DNA from: an uncultured Geobacteraceae bacterium
GTDB lineage: Bacteria > Desulfobacterota > Desulfuromonadia > Geobacterales > Pseudopelobacteraceae
Assembly (NCBI GenBank): GCA_903930585.1
Contig: CAIYZD010000130.1
Span: forward strand, 1 to 33,112
Reading direction: 5' to 3'
Length of the DNA stretch: 33,112 bases
Made by a program: the position numbers and the translations under genes. Shown piece by piece: positions 25,132 through 32,792 of this stretch (position 1 is its first letter; the number at the start of each line of letters is the position of its first letter). The notes beneath the pieces were generated by a model. That model worked only from the letters and a program-made list of their open reading frames with translations, had not been told where the DNA came from and searched no databases.

Positions 25132-25947
25132 ATGAAAAAACTGGCCACGTTCTGTATGATCACAATTCTTGCCGTTATTACTGCCACAGCCGCCATGGCC
25201 GGCGACACACTGGCTGACGCAAAAAAGAAAGGTGTGCTGGTGGTCGGCTGCAAGGACTCACTCCCGCCATTCGGTTATATTGATGAGAAATCCCGCCAGA
25301 TTGTCGGTTACGACATCGATTTTGTCAACGCCATCGCCCAGAAAATGGGGGTCAAGGTTGAGCTCAAACCGGTTACCTCGGCCAGTCGCATGCCACAGTT
25401 GCAGGAAGGGCATATCGATATCATTGCCGCAACCATGACCAAGAATGCCGAACGGGCAAAAGTCATCGACTTCAGCCACACGTACTTCTTTACCGGCCAG
25501 AAGTTCATCACCAAAAAGGGGAGCGTCAAGAGCCTGAAGGATCTGGAAGGGAAACGAATCGGCACCGCCAAAGGTTCGACATCGGAGCAGAACGTGAAAA
25601 AGGCTATCCCTTCCGCAACCGTACTCTCGTTTGATGACTACCCGCAGGCATTCCTGGCACTGCAACAGGGGAAGGTAGCGGCGGTCACCACCGACGAAGC
25701 CATTCTGGCCGGTATCCTCGCCAAAGCCCCGAACAAGACTCAGTTTGAAATTCCGGGTCTGCAGATTTCCGATGAACCGTACGGACTCGGCATGCGCAAA
25801 GGAGACACGAAATTTGTCGCTTTTGTCAACAAGACCATACTAGACATGGAAAAAAGCGGCGAAGCGGCAAAAATATTCGAAAAATGGTTCGGTCCTAATA
25901 CCCAGTTCCATCTGCAGAGAAACTTCAAAATCGCTGCTGATAAGTAA
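25132..25947 (+). CDS. Periplasmic amino-acid-binding protein (SBP family 3)
   Basis: The product has 271 residues from the ATG at 25132. The longer track start at 25081 is rejected because AAGGAG lies just before 25132 and MKKLATFCMITILAVITATAAMA-GD is a clean signal peptide with an AMA cleavage site. The mature protein has family-3 landmarks GVLVVGCKDSLPPFGYID, GYDIDFVNAIAQKMGVKVEL, GHIDIIAATMTKNAERAKVIDFS and GKRIGTAKGSTSEQNV. It should capture a polar amino acid, probably glutamate/aspartate or glutamine, and deliver it to the two permeases encoded next. Confidence 0.94.
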   Translation: MKKLATFCMITILAVITATAAMAGDTLADAKKKGVLVVGCKDSLPPFGYIDEKSRQIVGYDIDFVNAIAQKMGVKVELKPVTSASRMPQLQEGHIDIIAATMTKNAERAKVIDFSHTYFFTGQKFITKKGSVKSLKDLEGKRIGTAKGSTSEQNVKKAIPSATVLSFDDYPQAFLALQQGKVAAVTTDEAILAGILAKAPNKTQFEIPGLQISDEPYGLGMRKGDTKFVAFVNKTILDMEKSGEAAKIFEKWFGPNTQFHLQRNFKIAADK

Positions 25948-25950
25948 AAC

Positions 25951-26658
25951 GTGCTCAACTACACGTTTGATTGGTCAATCATAACCTCCGGAAAGTATTT
26001 CGACTGGCTGGTTTCCGGGCTGCTGACAACCCTCAAGCTGTCTGCCCTCTCCATCGTGCTGGCGTTCCTGCTGGGGCTGCTTATTGCGGTCATGCGCATG
26101 GCACAGAGCAGGCCGGTACGCTGGTTCGCCCTCGCCTACCTGGAGTTTTTCCGCAATACGCCGCTGTTGGTACAGATCTTCTTCTGGTATTTCGGTTCGT
26201 ACAAGATACTGCCAACCATCGTCAATGACTGGCTTAATGAGACCGGCTTCGAATTCGCCGCCGCCGCCATCGCCCTGACCATTTACACCTCGGCCTTTAT
26301 TGCCGAAGACATCCGCTCCGGCGTCCTCTCTATCCCAAAAGAACAGATGGAGGCCGCCCGGAGCGCCGGTTTTTCATACCTCCGTTCGATGCAGTACATC
26401 ATCCTGCCACAGGCAATACGCATCACCGTTCCACCACTGGTCAACCAGTTTCTCAATCTGGCCAAAAACTCATCGCTGGCGATGACCATCGGTGTCATGG
26501 AGATGACCTATCAGGCCCGGCAGGTTGAAAGTTACACCTTCAAAGGCTTTGAAGCATTCACTGCGGCCACGGTGGTCTATCTGGCCCTCTCGATCATCAT
26601 CACCGTACTGGTCAACCTGTACAACGACAAAGTGCTGAACATCCACAAGGCCGCCTGA
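25951..26658 (+). CDS. Amino-acid ABC transporter permease 1 (HisM/GlnP type)
   Basis: The product has 235 residues from a GTG start 3 nt after the binding-protein stop. It has several membrane helices and the importer EAA-type loop EQMEAARSAGFSYLRSMQYIILPQAIRITVPPLVNQF, which contacts the ATPase. The N-terminal LLTTLKLSALSIVLAFLLGLLIA matches the HisM/GlnP permease family. Its pairing with a second, similar permease points to the heterodimeric GltJK-like arrangement used for glutamate/aspartate. Confidence 0.93.
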   Translation: MLNYTFDWSIITSGKYFDWLVSGLLTTLKLSALSIVLAFLLGLLIAVMRMAQSRPVRWFALAYLEFFRNTPLLVQIFFWYFGSYKILPTIVNDWLNETGFEFAAAAIALTIYTSAFIAEDIRSGVLSIPKEQMEAARSAGFSYLRSMQYIILPQAIRITVPPLVNQFLNLAKNSSLAMTIGVMEMTYQARQVESYTFKGFEAFTAATVVYLALSIIITVLVNLYNDKVLNIHKAA

Positions 26659-26659
26659 C

Positions 26660-27358
26660 ATGGAACCGTTCCTCAATTTTTCGGTCATCACCGACAACTT
26701 TACCTACTTCATGATCGGACGTTTTCCCCACGGACCGCTCGGAGGGGTCGGACTGACACTGTATCTGGCAGTGGTTTCCTGCATCCTCTCCTTTTTCGGC
26801 GGACTGATCCTGGGACTTCTCAGCATCTCTCGCTTCCCGGCAGTACGCTACCCGGCCCTCGCCTTCATCAACCTGGTACGCGGCATGCCGCTCCTGATGG
26901 TGATCTTCTGGATGTATTTCCTGATGCCGGCCCTGTTCGGAAAAATTGCCGAAAACAGTACCGTCATCATGGCGCTGACCCTCTTCACGTCGGCCTATAT
27001 GTCCCGCATTGTCGTAGCCGGCATCGAAGGAATACCGAAAGGTCAGACCGAAGCGGCCATCTCCACCGGCCTGACATCCTGGCAGGTTATGCGCTACATC
27101 GTACTCCCGCAAGGGCTCCGCAACATGATCCCATCGTTCGTCAACCAGTTCGTCTCGCTCATCAAAGACACGTCGCTGGCGTTCATCGTCGGCGTCTCGG
27201 AGCTGACCCACGTTGCCACCCAGATCAACAACCGCACCATGGCTTTCCCGACCGAAATTTTCATATTTATCGCCCTGGTGTATTTCATCCTCTGCTATGC
27301 CTTTACGTCCCTCTCGCGCTGGCTGGAGAGACGGCTCTCATGGTCGAGAGCCATGTAA
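26660..27358 (+). CDS. Amino-acid ABC transporter permease 2 (HisM/GlnP type)
   Basis: The product has 232 residues, beginning 1 nt after permease 1. It has GGVGLTLYLAVVSCILSFFGGLILGL, NLVRGMPLLMVIFWMYFLMP and the coupling loop GQTEAAISTGLTSWQVMRYIVLPQGLRNMIPSFVNQFVSLIKDTSLAF. It should form the membrane channel with permease 1. It is related to but clearly diverged from its neighbour, and the gene order ATPase-SBP-permease-permease is complete. Confidence 0.94.
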   Translation: MEPFLNFSVITDNFTYFMIGRFPHGPLGGVGLTLYLAVVSCILSFFGGLILGLLSISRFPAVRYPALAFINLVRGMPLLMVIFWMYFLMPALFGKIAENSTVIMALTLFTSAYMSRIVVAGIEGIPKGQTEAAISTGLTSWQVMRYIVLPQGLRNMIPSFVNQFVSLIKDTSLAFIVGVSELTHVATQINNRTMAFPTEIFIFIALVYFILCYAFTSLSRWLERRLSWSRAM

Positions 27359-27364
27359 TCGAGT

Positions 27365-28120
27365 ATGCCCCCTGAAACCCTGTTACCGCTGCTCTTCGGA
27401 GCCGCCTTTATCGCCGGCCTGATCGATTCCATCGCCGGTGGGGGCGGGCTGATTACCGTGCCGGTTCTGATGGGAATCGGTCTTCCCCCGCAAGTCGCAC
27501 TCGGCACCAACAAACTCCAGGCATCCTTCTGTTCCGGCAGCGCCATGCTTCATTTTGTCCGGGCAGGTACCGTAAAATTGAGCGACTGCCGGATCGGCAT
27601 CCTCTGGACCACGATTGGCGCGGCGCTCGGCGTCGGGACGGTACAACTGCTGGATGCAACCATCCTGAAACAGCTGATTCCCTGGCTGCTGGCGGCAATT
27701 GCCGTCTACACCCTGCTGTCGCCGCGCCTTGGAGCGGAAGACTCCCATGCACGGATGAAACCCGGTCTCTTTTACCTGTTGTTCGGACTTTCAATCGGCT
27801 TTTATGACGGCTTTTTCGGACCGGGAACAGGGTCGTTCTGGACAATGGCGCTCATGATGCTGCTCGGCTGCTCCATGCTCCGGGCCACCGCCACCACCAA
27901 GGTGATGAATTTCACCAGCAATTTTGTGGCGCTGATTTTTTTTCTTTCGGCAGGACAGGTACGCTTTGTCGAGGGGATTGTCATGGGGGCGGGGCAGTTT
28001 CTGGGAGCGCGGGTCGGCTCGAAACTGGTCATCAAGCGGGGCACCGCCTTTATTAGGCCGCTGTTTATCACCATGGTTCTGGCACTGGTCGGACGGCTGA
28101 TCTACCTGAACTTCATGTAG
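27365..28120 (+). CDS. TauE/YfcA-family (TSUP) membrane permease
   Basis: The product has 251 residues with about eight hydrophobic segments. The family repeats appear twice: GLIDSIAGGGGLITVPVLMGIGLPPQVALGTNKLQ in the first half and GFYDGFFGPGTGSFWTMALMMLLGCSMLRATATTKVMNFTSN in the second. Members move sulfonates, sulfite or other small anions, or are of unknown substrate. It follows the ABC importer after 6 nt and may be co-transcribed, but nothing ties it functionally to amino-acid uptake. It marks the right edge of the GC-rich core segment. Confidence 0.93.
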   Translation: MPPETLLPLLFGAAFIAGLIDSIAGGGGLITVPVLMGIGLPPQVALGTNKLQASFCSGSAMLHFVRAGTVKLSDCRIGILWTTIGAALGVGTVQLLDATILKQLIPWLLAAIAVYTLLSPRLGAEDSHARMKPGLFYLLFGLSIGFYDGFFGPGTGSFWTMALMMLLGCSMLRATATTKVMNFTSNFVALIFFLSAGQVRFVEGIVMGAGQFLGARVGSKLVIKRGTAFIRPLFITMVLALVGRLIYLNFM

Positions 28121-28155
28121 GTTTTGAGAAATACTCCCCCGGCACGCCGCGTGAA

Positions 28156-28164
28156 TGTTATAAT
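28156..28164 (+). promoter_or_regulatory. Extended -10 promoter for the HNH gene
   Basis: TGTTATAAT is a perfect extended -10 (TGnTATAAT), about 43 nt before the ATG at 28208. There is no good -35, as expected for this promoter class. It marks the start of separate transcription in the AT-richer segment. Confidence 0.45.
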
Positions 28165-28207
28165 GGGTTTACGGGAATGCTATTCTAAGAGGGGTTTGGA
28201 GGTAATT

Positions 28208-28534
28208 ATGTCTGCTGCATATGATTCACGAAGGCCACGTACAGTCAAACCGATTTCTCAAGAGCAAGCAAGCGAACTAGTCAAAAAAATGCGGGGTGAA
28301 CGTGCAGTCTTAGATGATTATAGAGATAAATCACTAAAACTTCATGGGTTGATCTGCGCCAAGTGCGGGCGTGCGTTTGATTCATCAAACCAAAACCTTC
28401 TCACCGTTCACCATAAGGATGGAAATCACAATAATAACCCTGCAAATGGGTCTAATTGGGAGAATCTGTGCACCCATTGTCACGATGACGAGCATAGTCG
28501 CGGGATTTTGGGCAACTATCTGAGTAATGATTAA
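28208..28534 (+). CDS. yajD: YajD-type HNH nuclease-like protein
   Basis: The product has 108 residues from the ATG at 28208, chosen over the track start at 28124 because GGAGG lies 6 nt upstream. The C-terminal two-thirds match the YajD HNH family: YRDKSLKLHGLICAKCGRAF (zinc CxxC), LTVHHKDGNHNNNP (catalytic HH and Asn) and GSNWENLCTHCHDDEHS (second zinc pair). The first 35 residues are a basic, charged extension. YajD proteins are predicted endonucleases of undefined biological role. The codon use is more AT-rich than in the genes to its left. Confidence 0.85.
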   Translation: MSAAYDSRRPRTVKPISQEQASELVKKMRGERAVLDDYRDKSLKLHGLICAKCGRAFDSSNQNLLTVHHKDGNHNNNPANGSNWENLCTHCHDDEHSRGILGNYLSND

Positions 28535-28593
28535 CAACATCTGCACAAAGCTGAAATAATGTGGACATTCCGTAGTAAGACAGGCACCGCCAT

Positions 28594-28851
28594 ATGGATA
28601 CGTTGCAAGAGATCATATCTACATTTTTAGCAACCGTCCCAAACGCAGGGTTGCTTATCCTATTCCCGATAGCAGCTGCGATAGTTGGCGTTATATCCAC
28701 GATTGTAACAGCCATAGGTGCTTCACTTGACGAAAAAGCTGCCGTTGAAGAACGTAAAAAGCTGGAAATACGGCTAATGCTTGAACATGAGAGGAAAAAA
28801 GAGGACGCCGAGGCCAGAAAGCAAAAAAAAGATGAACGACTAATGAATTGA
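28594..28851 (+). CDS. Small membrane protein with charged coiled-coil tail
   Basis: An 85-residue protein. Residues about 17-43 form one long hydrophobic helix (AGLLILFPIAAAIVGVISTIVTAIGA); residues 46-85 are a highly charged helix rich in E and K (EERKKLEIRLMLEHERKKEDAEARKQKKDERL), probably a cytoplasmic coiled coil. The ribosome-binding site is weak. It starts like the 89-aa protein on the opposite strand (MDTLQ versus MSTLQ) and has the same architecture. No known family is recognised. Confidence 0.55.
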   Translation: MDTLQEIISTFLATVPNAGLLILFPIAAAIVGVISTIVTAIGASLDEKAAVEERKKLEIRLMLEHERKKEDAEARKQKKDERLMN

Positions 28852-28906
28852 ACCGTTTACATCATATCCATATTTTATCCATACTCTTTCAGCATTACAT
28901 GCCCTT

Positions 28907-29413
28907 TTACTTTTCAAGCAGTCCGTAACCAAAAGAACGGTACTTTTCCAGTTTCTGTTTCGCCTTGTTAGAGGCTTTAAGTTTTCCGGCATTTATCCGC
29001 CTCAGAGCATCCTCTGTGATGGAAAGGAATTCGATATAGTCGTCTTGATTGAAGGCTTTTTTGGCTTCAAGTATGTACGCTTTAACCGTCTTGAAGTGAT
29101 AGTGCTTCTCGGGAATGGTGATCCCGTATTGCGGCTGCATCTGTTCTTTGGGCTGTTCTGCAGATCGTTGTTGAGTTGGGGGAGAGAGCGGATTCGGATC
29201 AGCCATCTGAGATGCAGGGTTGTATATGTTTGAGGCCGGATTATCAATTCGTGACGCCGGGTTATCGATCTTGTTAGCCGGGTTTTTTATCCTGCCGGCC
29301 GGGTTATCAATTTTGTCGGCCGGATTATCGATAGTGAAAGTCGCCGCCATCGCAGGGGTGTGTAAAGTAATCACAAGCACGGCAATTCCCGTGGCTAATG
29401 TTGTCAGGGCCAT
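28907..29413 (-). CDS. Secreted protein with six NPA heptapeptide repeats
   Basis: The product has 168 residues from the ATG at 29413. That start is preferred to the track start at 29491 because GGGAGGACATT stands directly before it and MALTTLATGIAVLVITLHTPAMA-AT is then a clean signal peptide. Residues 28-69 are six exact-length 7-residue repeats of the form I-D/K/Y-N-P-A-x-K/R/N/Q (IDNPADK, IDNPAGR, IKNPANK, IDNPASR, IDNPASN, IYNPASQ). A Pro/Gln-rich linker (about 72-95) and a helical C-terminal domain (KTVKAYILEAKKAFNQDDYIEFLSITEDALRRI) follow. It is probably periplasmic or cell-envelope located. It lies 40 nt downstream of the 89-aa membrane gene on the same strand. The function is unknown. 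Confidence 0.75.
   Translation of the reverse strand: MALTTLATGIAVLVITLHTPAMAATFTIDNPADKIDNPAGRIKNPANKIDNPASRIDNPASNIYNPASQMADPNPLSPPTQQRSAEQPKEQMQPQYGITIPEKHYHFKTVKAYILEAKKAFNQDDYIEFLSITEDALRRINAGKLKASNKAKQKLEKYRSFGYGLLEK
29207..29332 (-). repeat. Six in-frame 21-nt repeats (NPA heptads)
   Basis: These 126 nt are exactly six 21-nt units encoding the NPA heptads. The DNA copies vary at several positions while N-P-A is retained in every unit, which points to selection on the protein rather than a fresh DNA duplication. Confidence 0.8.
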
Positions 29414-29453
29414 AATGTCCTCCCGCAACCTTCTTAATTCATCCTTCACCTTG

Positions 29454-29723
29454 TCATTCAATCTCGCGAACTCGCTCTTTTCGGTCTTCAATCAACCTCC
29501 TGCGTTCATCTGATTTTTCCTTTTTAATTCGCTGTTGTTCGTCACGTTCGGCTTGCTTACGCTTTATTTCGCTTTGGTATGATTTGTCTTCCATCATTAT
29601 AAATTTACGCACTATCATTACCGCGAGTATTGTGATTCCGAGTAGAGTTGCGCTGTAGATCAAAAGCGTACTGTCGGTAAGCATGCTTGAAACTAATGTC
29701 ATAAAGTCTTGCAAGGTGGACAC
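29454..29723 (-). CDS. Small membrane protein with charged coiled-coil tail
   Basis: An 89-residue protein from a GTG start (ATG 29702 is an alternative). One hydrophobic helix (LLIYSATLLGITILAVMIVRKFI, about 20-42) is followed by a strongly charged coiled-coil stretch (IKRKQAERDEQQRIKKEKSDERRRLIEDRKERV). It has the same plan as the 85-aa protein at 28594 on the other strand. It is probably co-transcribed with the NPA-repeat gene 40 nt downstream, which suggests an inner-membrane partner for an exported protein. This is inference only. Confidence 0.55.
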   Translation of the reverse strand: MSTLQDFMTLVSSMLTDSTLLIYSATLLGITILAVMIVRKFIMMEDKSYQSEIKRKQAERDEQQRIKKEKSDERRRLIEDRKERVREIE

Positions 29724-29832
29724 CTATTTAATTAGCCTGAGATCGAAGCCGAAGGGGAGTATGGAAACAACTTTTACTTCATTTATTTGCGGGTGCCGCG
29801 GATTGATGAGTACATTGTTCCACTTTCCAGAC

Positions 29833-30756
29833 CTAACTTCGTCTTTCTGAACCTCCCCTTAGATGCCGCTTACTCACCAGGGCGATCCCTATCAATACCA
29901 GGACAGCGCCAATACCAAAATAGACATCTATTGTTTCGTGCAGCAGGAACACCCCGAATGACACCCCGAACAAGGGGGACAGAAACAGAAATACCGATAG
30001 CTGTGAGGCATTATACCGCCGTAACAACGAAAACCAGGCGAGAAACGCGGCAAATGTAACCACAATCCCCTGATACAGCAGACTCACCCAGGCAATCCGG
30101 GTCATGGTATACCTGCTTGCCTGCCCTGTAAGCACAGCGTAGCACAAAAGCACAATAAAGGCTGCGAAAAGCTGATAAAGAAGCGTCTTGATCGGAGGTG
30201 CTTCCGACAAACGTGTGTTACGTATGAGCACTGTTGTAGCGGCCCACAAGATCCCTCCAAAAAGGCCCAGGGTATCGCCCCACAGTATCCGTGGGCTGAT
30301 GCCGTTCTGGAATGAACCACCCGTGAATGCCAAAGTGATGCCGCAAAAAGCGATGGCGACGCCAAGCCATTGATGTCGGCAAAGACGCTCGGACGGAAGA
30401 AACCAGTGCAGTGTCAGCGACGTAAAAATCGGTGCCGTGTAAAGAAATACAGACATATGCGAGGCTGTCGTATACCGGAGTCCCTCCGCCACGCACAAAA
30501 ACTCCACTGAAAAGGCGATCCCCGCGATGATACCGGGGAGCATGGTGCCATCCCGCAGGGTATATTTCTCTTTGCCGTACAACATGACACAGCATACGAG
30601 GAAGGTACTGATCCCGAAACGCAAGGCTATCTGCAGGATTGGAGCAATATCGGGCGCTGCCGCCTTGATTGCCACCTGATGCAGACCCAACACCATGCAC
30701 AAAAGGATCATGCACCCAACCCCGAACCCATCAATGTGTTTCCGTTCAACACTCAT
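29833..30756 (-). CDS. EamA/DMT-superfamily transporter, ten-helix form
   Basis: The product has 307 residues with two EamA repeats. The first ends LGVAIAFCGITLAFTGG and the second covers DTLGLFGGILWAATTVLIRNTRL through LSVFLFLSPLFGVSFGVFLLHETIDVYFGIGAVLVLIGIALVSKR. Members export or import metabolites across the inner membrane; the substrate is not predictable. AGGAG lies 7-8 nt before the ATG. It is unrelated in organisation to the small EamA protein near hpnK. Confidence 0.92.
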   Translation of the reverse strand: MSVERKHIDGFGVGCMILLCMVLGLHQVAIKAAAPDIAPILQIALRFGISTFLVCCVMLYGKEKYTLRDGTMLPGIIAGIAFSVEFLCVAEGLRYTTASHMSVFLYTAPIFTSLTLHWFLPSERLCRHQWLGVAIAFCGITLAFTGGSFQNGISPRILWGDTLGLFGGILWAATTVLIRNTRLSEAPPIKTLLYQLFAAFIVLLCYAVLTGQASRYTMTRIAWVSLLYQGIVVTFAAFLAWFSLLRRYNASQLSVFLFLSPLFGVSFGVFLLHETIDVYFGIGAVLVLIGIALVSKRHLRGGSERRS

Positions 30757-30846
30757 TACTCATCTCCTCGACATAATCGCTCCATTGCACCTCACCCCCC
30801 GGAGCCGAGTCTATATTTACCATATCACGGCTTAATCACCAATCTC

Positions 30847-30990
30847 TCAACAATCAATTTCCCACCAGCCCCAATTTTTTAGGTACCTTTTAAGACCGTA
30901 TAGCTTCTGCCGCTGTCGCTGAAATCGGCATTGAATCCCCCTTAAATTTTGTACGTTTTGTGACACCGGAGTGTCTCTTATAATTTCCAT
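30847..30990 (-). CDS. Possible 47-aa basic, Trp-rich peptide
   Basis: This ORF is below the ORF-track cutoff. It is an ATG ORF of 47 codons preceded by GGGGAGGA at ideal spacing (7 nt), on the minus strand upstream of the EamA transporter. The peptide is strongly basic (CRFQRQRQKLYGLKRYLKNWGWW) and ends in EIDC. It could be a small regulatory or membrane-active peptide, or the remnant of a longer gene. The strong ribosome-binding site is the main support. Confidence 0.35.
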   Translation of the reverse strand: MEIIRDTPVSQNVQNLRGIQCRFQRQRQKLYGLKRYLKNWGWWEIDC

Positions 30991-31241
30991 TGTTTCATCC
31001 TCCCCTGGCATCTCAGCATTAAATATATATTTTTATTAATTACATAGATACATTAAATATGGACAAGTTTTACTAAAACCGCGGAGGGCCACGTTTACGG
31101 GACAAACAATTGTAATTATAGGCAGGTAAACGAACAAATGAGATTTAGAAAAGGGTCTTGAGATACCTGATGACACGATTAAACCTCAAAATTACATAAT
31201 TTTATATAAATTTACATTATAAATCACGTGCTATACCAGCA
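30991..31241. other. AT-rich gap without a recognisable gene
   Basis: Between the transporter and the Fic gene, the only coding candidates are the 47-aa ORF and the doubtful 75-aa ORF. This stretch is strongly AT-rich with runs such as ATATATATTTTTATTAATTA. I found no terminator, repeat array or RNA gene in it. Confidence 0.5.
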
Positions 31242-31469
31242 ATGGCAATAGATAATTGGACAAATTTCGCCGGTTCGGTCTTGGAACCCCAAGAAGCCAA
31301 GGATTTAATTTTATCGATAAGTGATTTCATGGGTTCCCGATTTTTGGACGGAGTTGTGGTGCTACAGGTAATAGGCGCGGGAGGTGAATTCCTTGACGTA
31401 GGAACGAAATATTTTTTTCAGGAGGATATCGAGGCTGCGAAACTTTTAATATGGCTATTGCTTATTTAA
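31242..31469 (+). CDS. Doubtful 75-aa ORF, possible gene fragment
   Basis: The ORF reads MAIDNWTNFAGSVLEPQEAKDLILSIS and ends in a hydrophobic AAKLLIWLLLI. There is no ribosome-binding site before the ATG. The amino-acid composition looks protein-like, so it may be the leftover of a larger decayed gene, but I do not recognise a family. Confidence 0.22.
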   Translation: MAIDNWTNFAGSVLEPQEAKDLILSISDFMGSRFLDGVVVLQVIGAGGEFLDVGTKYFFQEDIEAAKLLIWLLLI

Positions 31470-31485
31470 AGTTATGGCAGTATCA

Positions 31486-31510
31486 TTTAATAAAACATTT
31501 TCTTATTAAA
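31486..31510. promoter_or_regulatory. Inverted repeat overlapping the Fic gene ribosome-binding site
   Basis: TTTAATAA and TTATTAAA form a perfect 8-bp dyad with a 9-nt loop, ending at the AAAGG that serves as ribosome-binding site for the Fic gene. It could be an operator or an RNA hairpin that limits translation. The AT-rich composition raises the chance of coincidence. Confidence 0.3.
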
Positions 31511-31519
31511 GGTTTTGCT

Positions 31520-32707
31520 ATGAGAAAAACAGATCTAAGCCCTGAGCGAAGACAGCTTCTTGTGCCAGTGAAAACACACCCTGGCGCGTTTGCCCTTATT
31601 CCTCCGCCTACTCCGGGAATAGACCAGTTGATGGGTTTGCGGGGAGTGCAGGACGAGGTAAGCCGGGCCCGCATGGCGTTGGATAATCTGCAAACGTTGT
31701 CCAGGGTTCTCCCCAATCCGGACCTTATGACACGGACGGCCGACAGACGCGAGGCAGTTAGAAGTAGCCAAATCGAGGGAACGAGCTCTGATATCAATGA
31801 TCTGCTGACATATGAGGCTACCGGTAGCAATGAAGGTTTGCCGCCAGACGTTCAGGTAACCCTCAACTATGTAACTTCTCTTGAGTTTGGGCTACAGCAG
31901 GTCAGGCAACATGGCCTTGCCGCAATGTCCAGAAAACTGATCGAGGATCTGCATGCATGCTTAATGGATAAGTCGGAATATCGTTGGGTGCCAGGTGCTT
32001 TCAGAGATAAACAGAACTGGATTGGCGGGGGAAGGAGCATTGATCAGGCGCGGTTTGTTCCACCTCCGTCCGACTCTCTCGACAGTTGTATTGCTGATTT
32101 GGTGTCGGTACTGAGATATGAGCCACCTGAAGAGGATCAACTTGAAATATCGATTGTGACCCGTATGGCGGTTGTCCACGCGCAATTCGAGACAATACAT
32201 CCTTTTTTCGATGGCAATGGCCGGGTTGGGCGCATTTTTTTACCACTTATGCTCGCCGCAGAAGGATACCCACCGGTCTATTTGGCCGGATATCTTAAAG
32301 ACAACCAGAGGGAATACTATGATGCTCTGGCAGGCGTTCAACTTCAGGGAAAGTGGGCGGAATGGATAAAATTCTTTGCGCGGGGGGTCGAGTCCGCAGT
32401 CCAAGAATCAATAGGAACAGTACTTGGTCTTGAAGCGATCTTGAAGAAATGGAAAGAGATTGTAGACGGGCTTGGCCTGAGAAAACAGTCCGTATTGTAC
32501 AAATTTCCCGAGCTGATATTAGGGACGCCGGTCTTAACGGCACACAAAGCCAAAGATGCACTGAATATATCATTCCCATCCGCAAGTGCAGCGCTGATAC
32601 TGATGGAGAAGCATGGTATATTAACGCAGCAGAGCAAGCAGCAGCGCAATCGTGTGTTTTACGCAAAAGAGGTTATTGAGTTGCTTAACAAACCATCGTC
32701 AAAGTGA
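31520..32707 (+). CDS. Fic-domain protein (AMPylase type) with N-terminal inhibitory motif
   Basis: The product has 395 residues from the ATG at 31520; the track start at 31451 is not supported by a ribosome-binding site, whereas AAAGG lies 8-9 nt before 31520. An N-terminal Fic_N domain contains RSSQIEGT (S82-x-x-x-E86-G87), the (S/T)xxxE(G/N) inhibitory helix of class II Fic proteins. The catalytic motif HPFFDGNGRVGR lies at about 227-238 and is intact. A C-terminal winged-helix-like domain ends LEKHGILTQQ-type (LILMEKHGILTQQSKQQRNRVFY). Such proteins transfer AMP from ATP to target proteins and are self-inhibited; the target is unknown. No separate antitoxin gene is needed or seen. Confidence 0.93.
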   Translation: MRKTDLSPERRQLLVPVKTHPGAFALIPPPTPGIDQLMGLRGVQDEVSRARMALDNLQTLSRVLPNPDLMTRTADRREAVRSSQIEGTSSDINDLLTYEATGSNEGLPPDVQVTLNYVTSLEFGLQQVRQHGLAAMSRKLIEDLHACLMDKSEYRWVPGAFRDKQNWIGGGRSIDQARFVPPPSDSLDSCIADLVSVLRYEPPEEDQLEISIVTRMAVVHAQFETIHPFFDGNGRVGRIFLPLMLAAEGYPPVYLAGYLKDNQREYYDALAGVQLQGKWAEWIKFFARGVESAVQESIGTVLGLEAILKKWKEIVDGLGLRKQSVLYKFPELILGTPVLTAHKAKDALNISFPSASAALILMEKHGILTQQSKQQRNRVFYAKEVIELLNKPSSK

Positions 32708-32734
32708 CGGTCAAAATCAATCTGGAGAATTCAG

Positions 32735-32759
32735 GATTCGTCAGGAGATCTCCCGAATC
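32735..32759. promoter_or_regulatory. Compound dyad between the Fic gene and the last gene
   Basis: GATTCG and CGAATC flank the perfect palindrome GGAGATCTCC (32744-32753). The whole element is nearly symmetric and lies about 35 nt before the last gene. It has no T-tract, so it is more operator-like than terminator-like. Confidence 0.3.
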
Positions 32760-32792
32760 GAAAATCAACAGAGAGCCGGGAAAGGATGTGCC

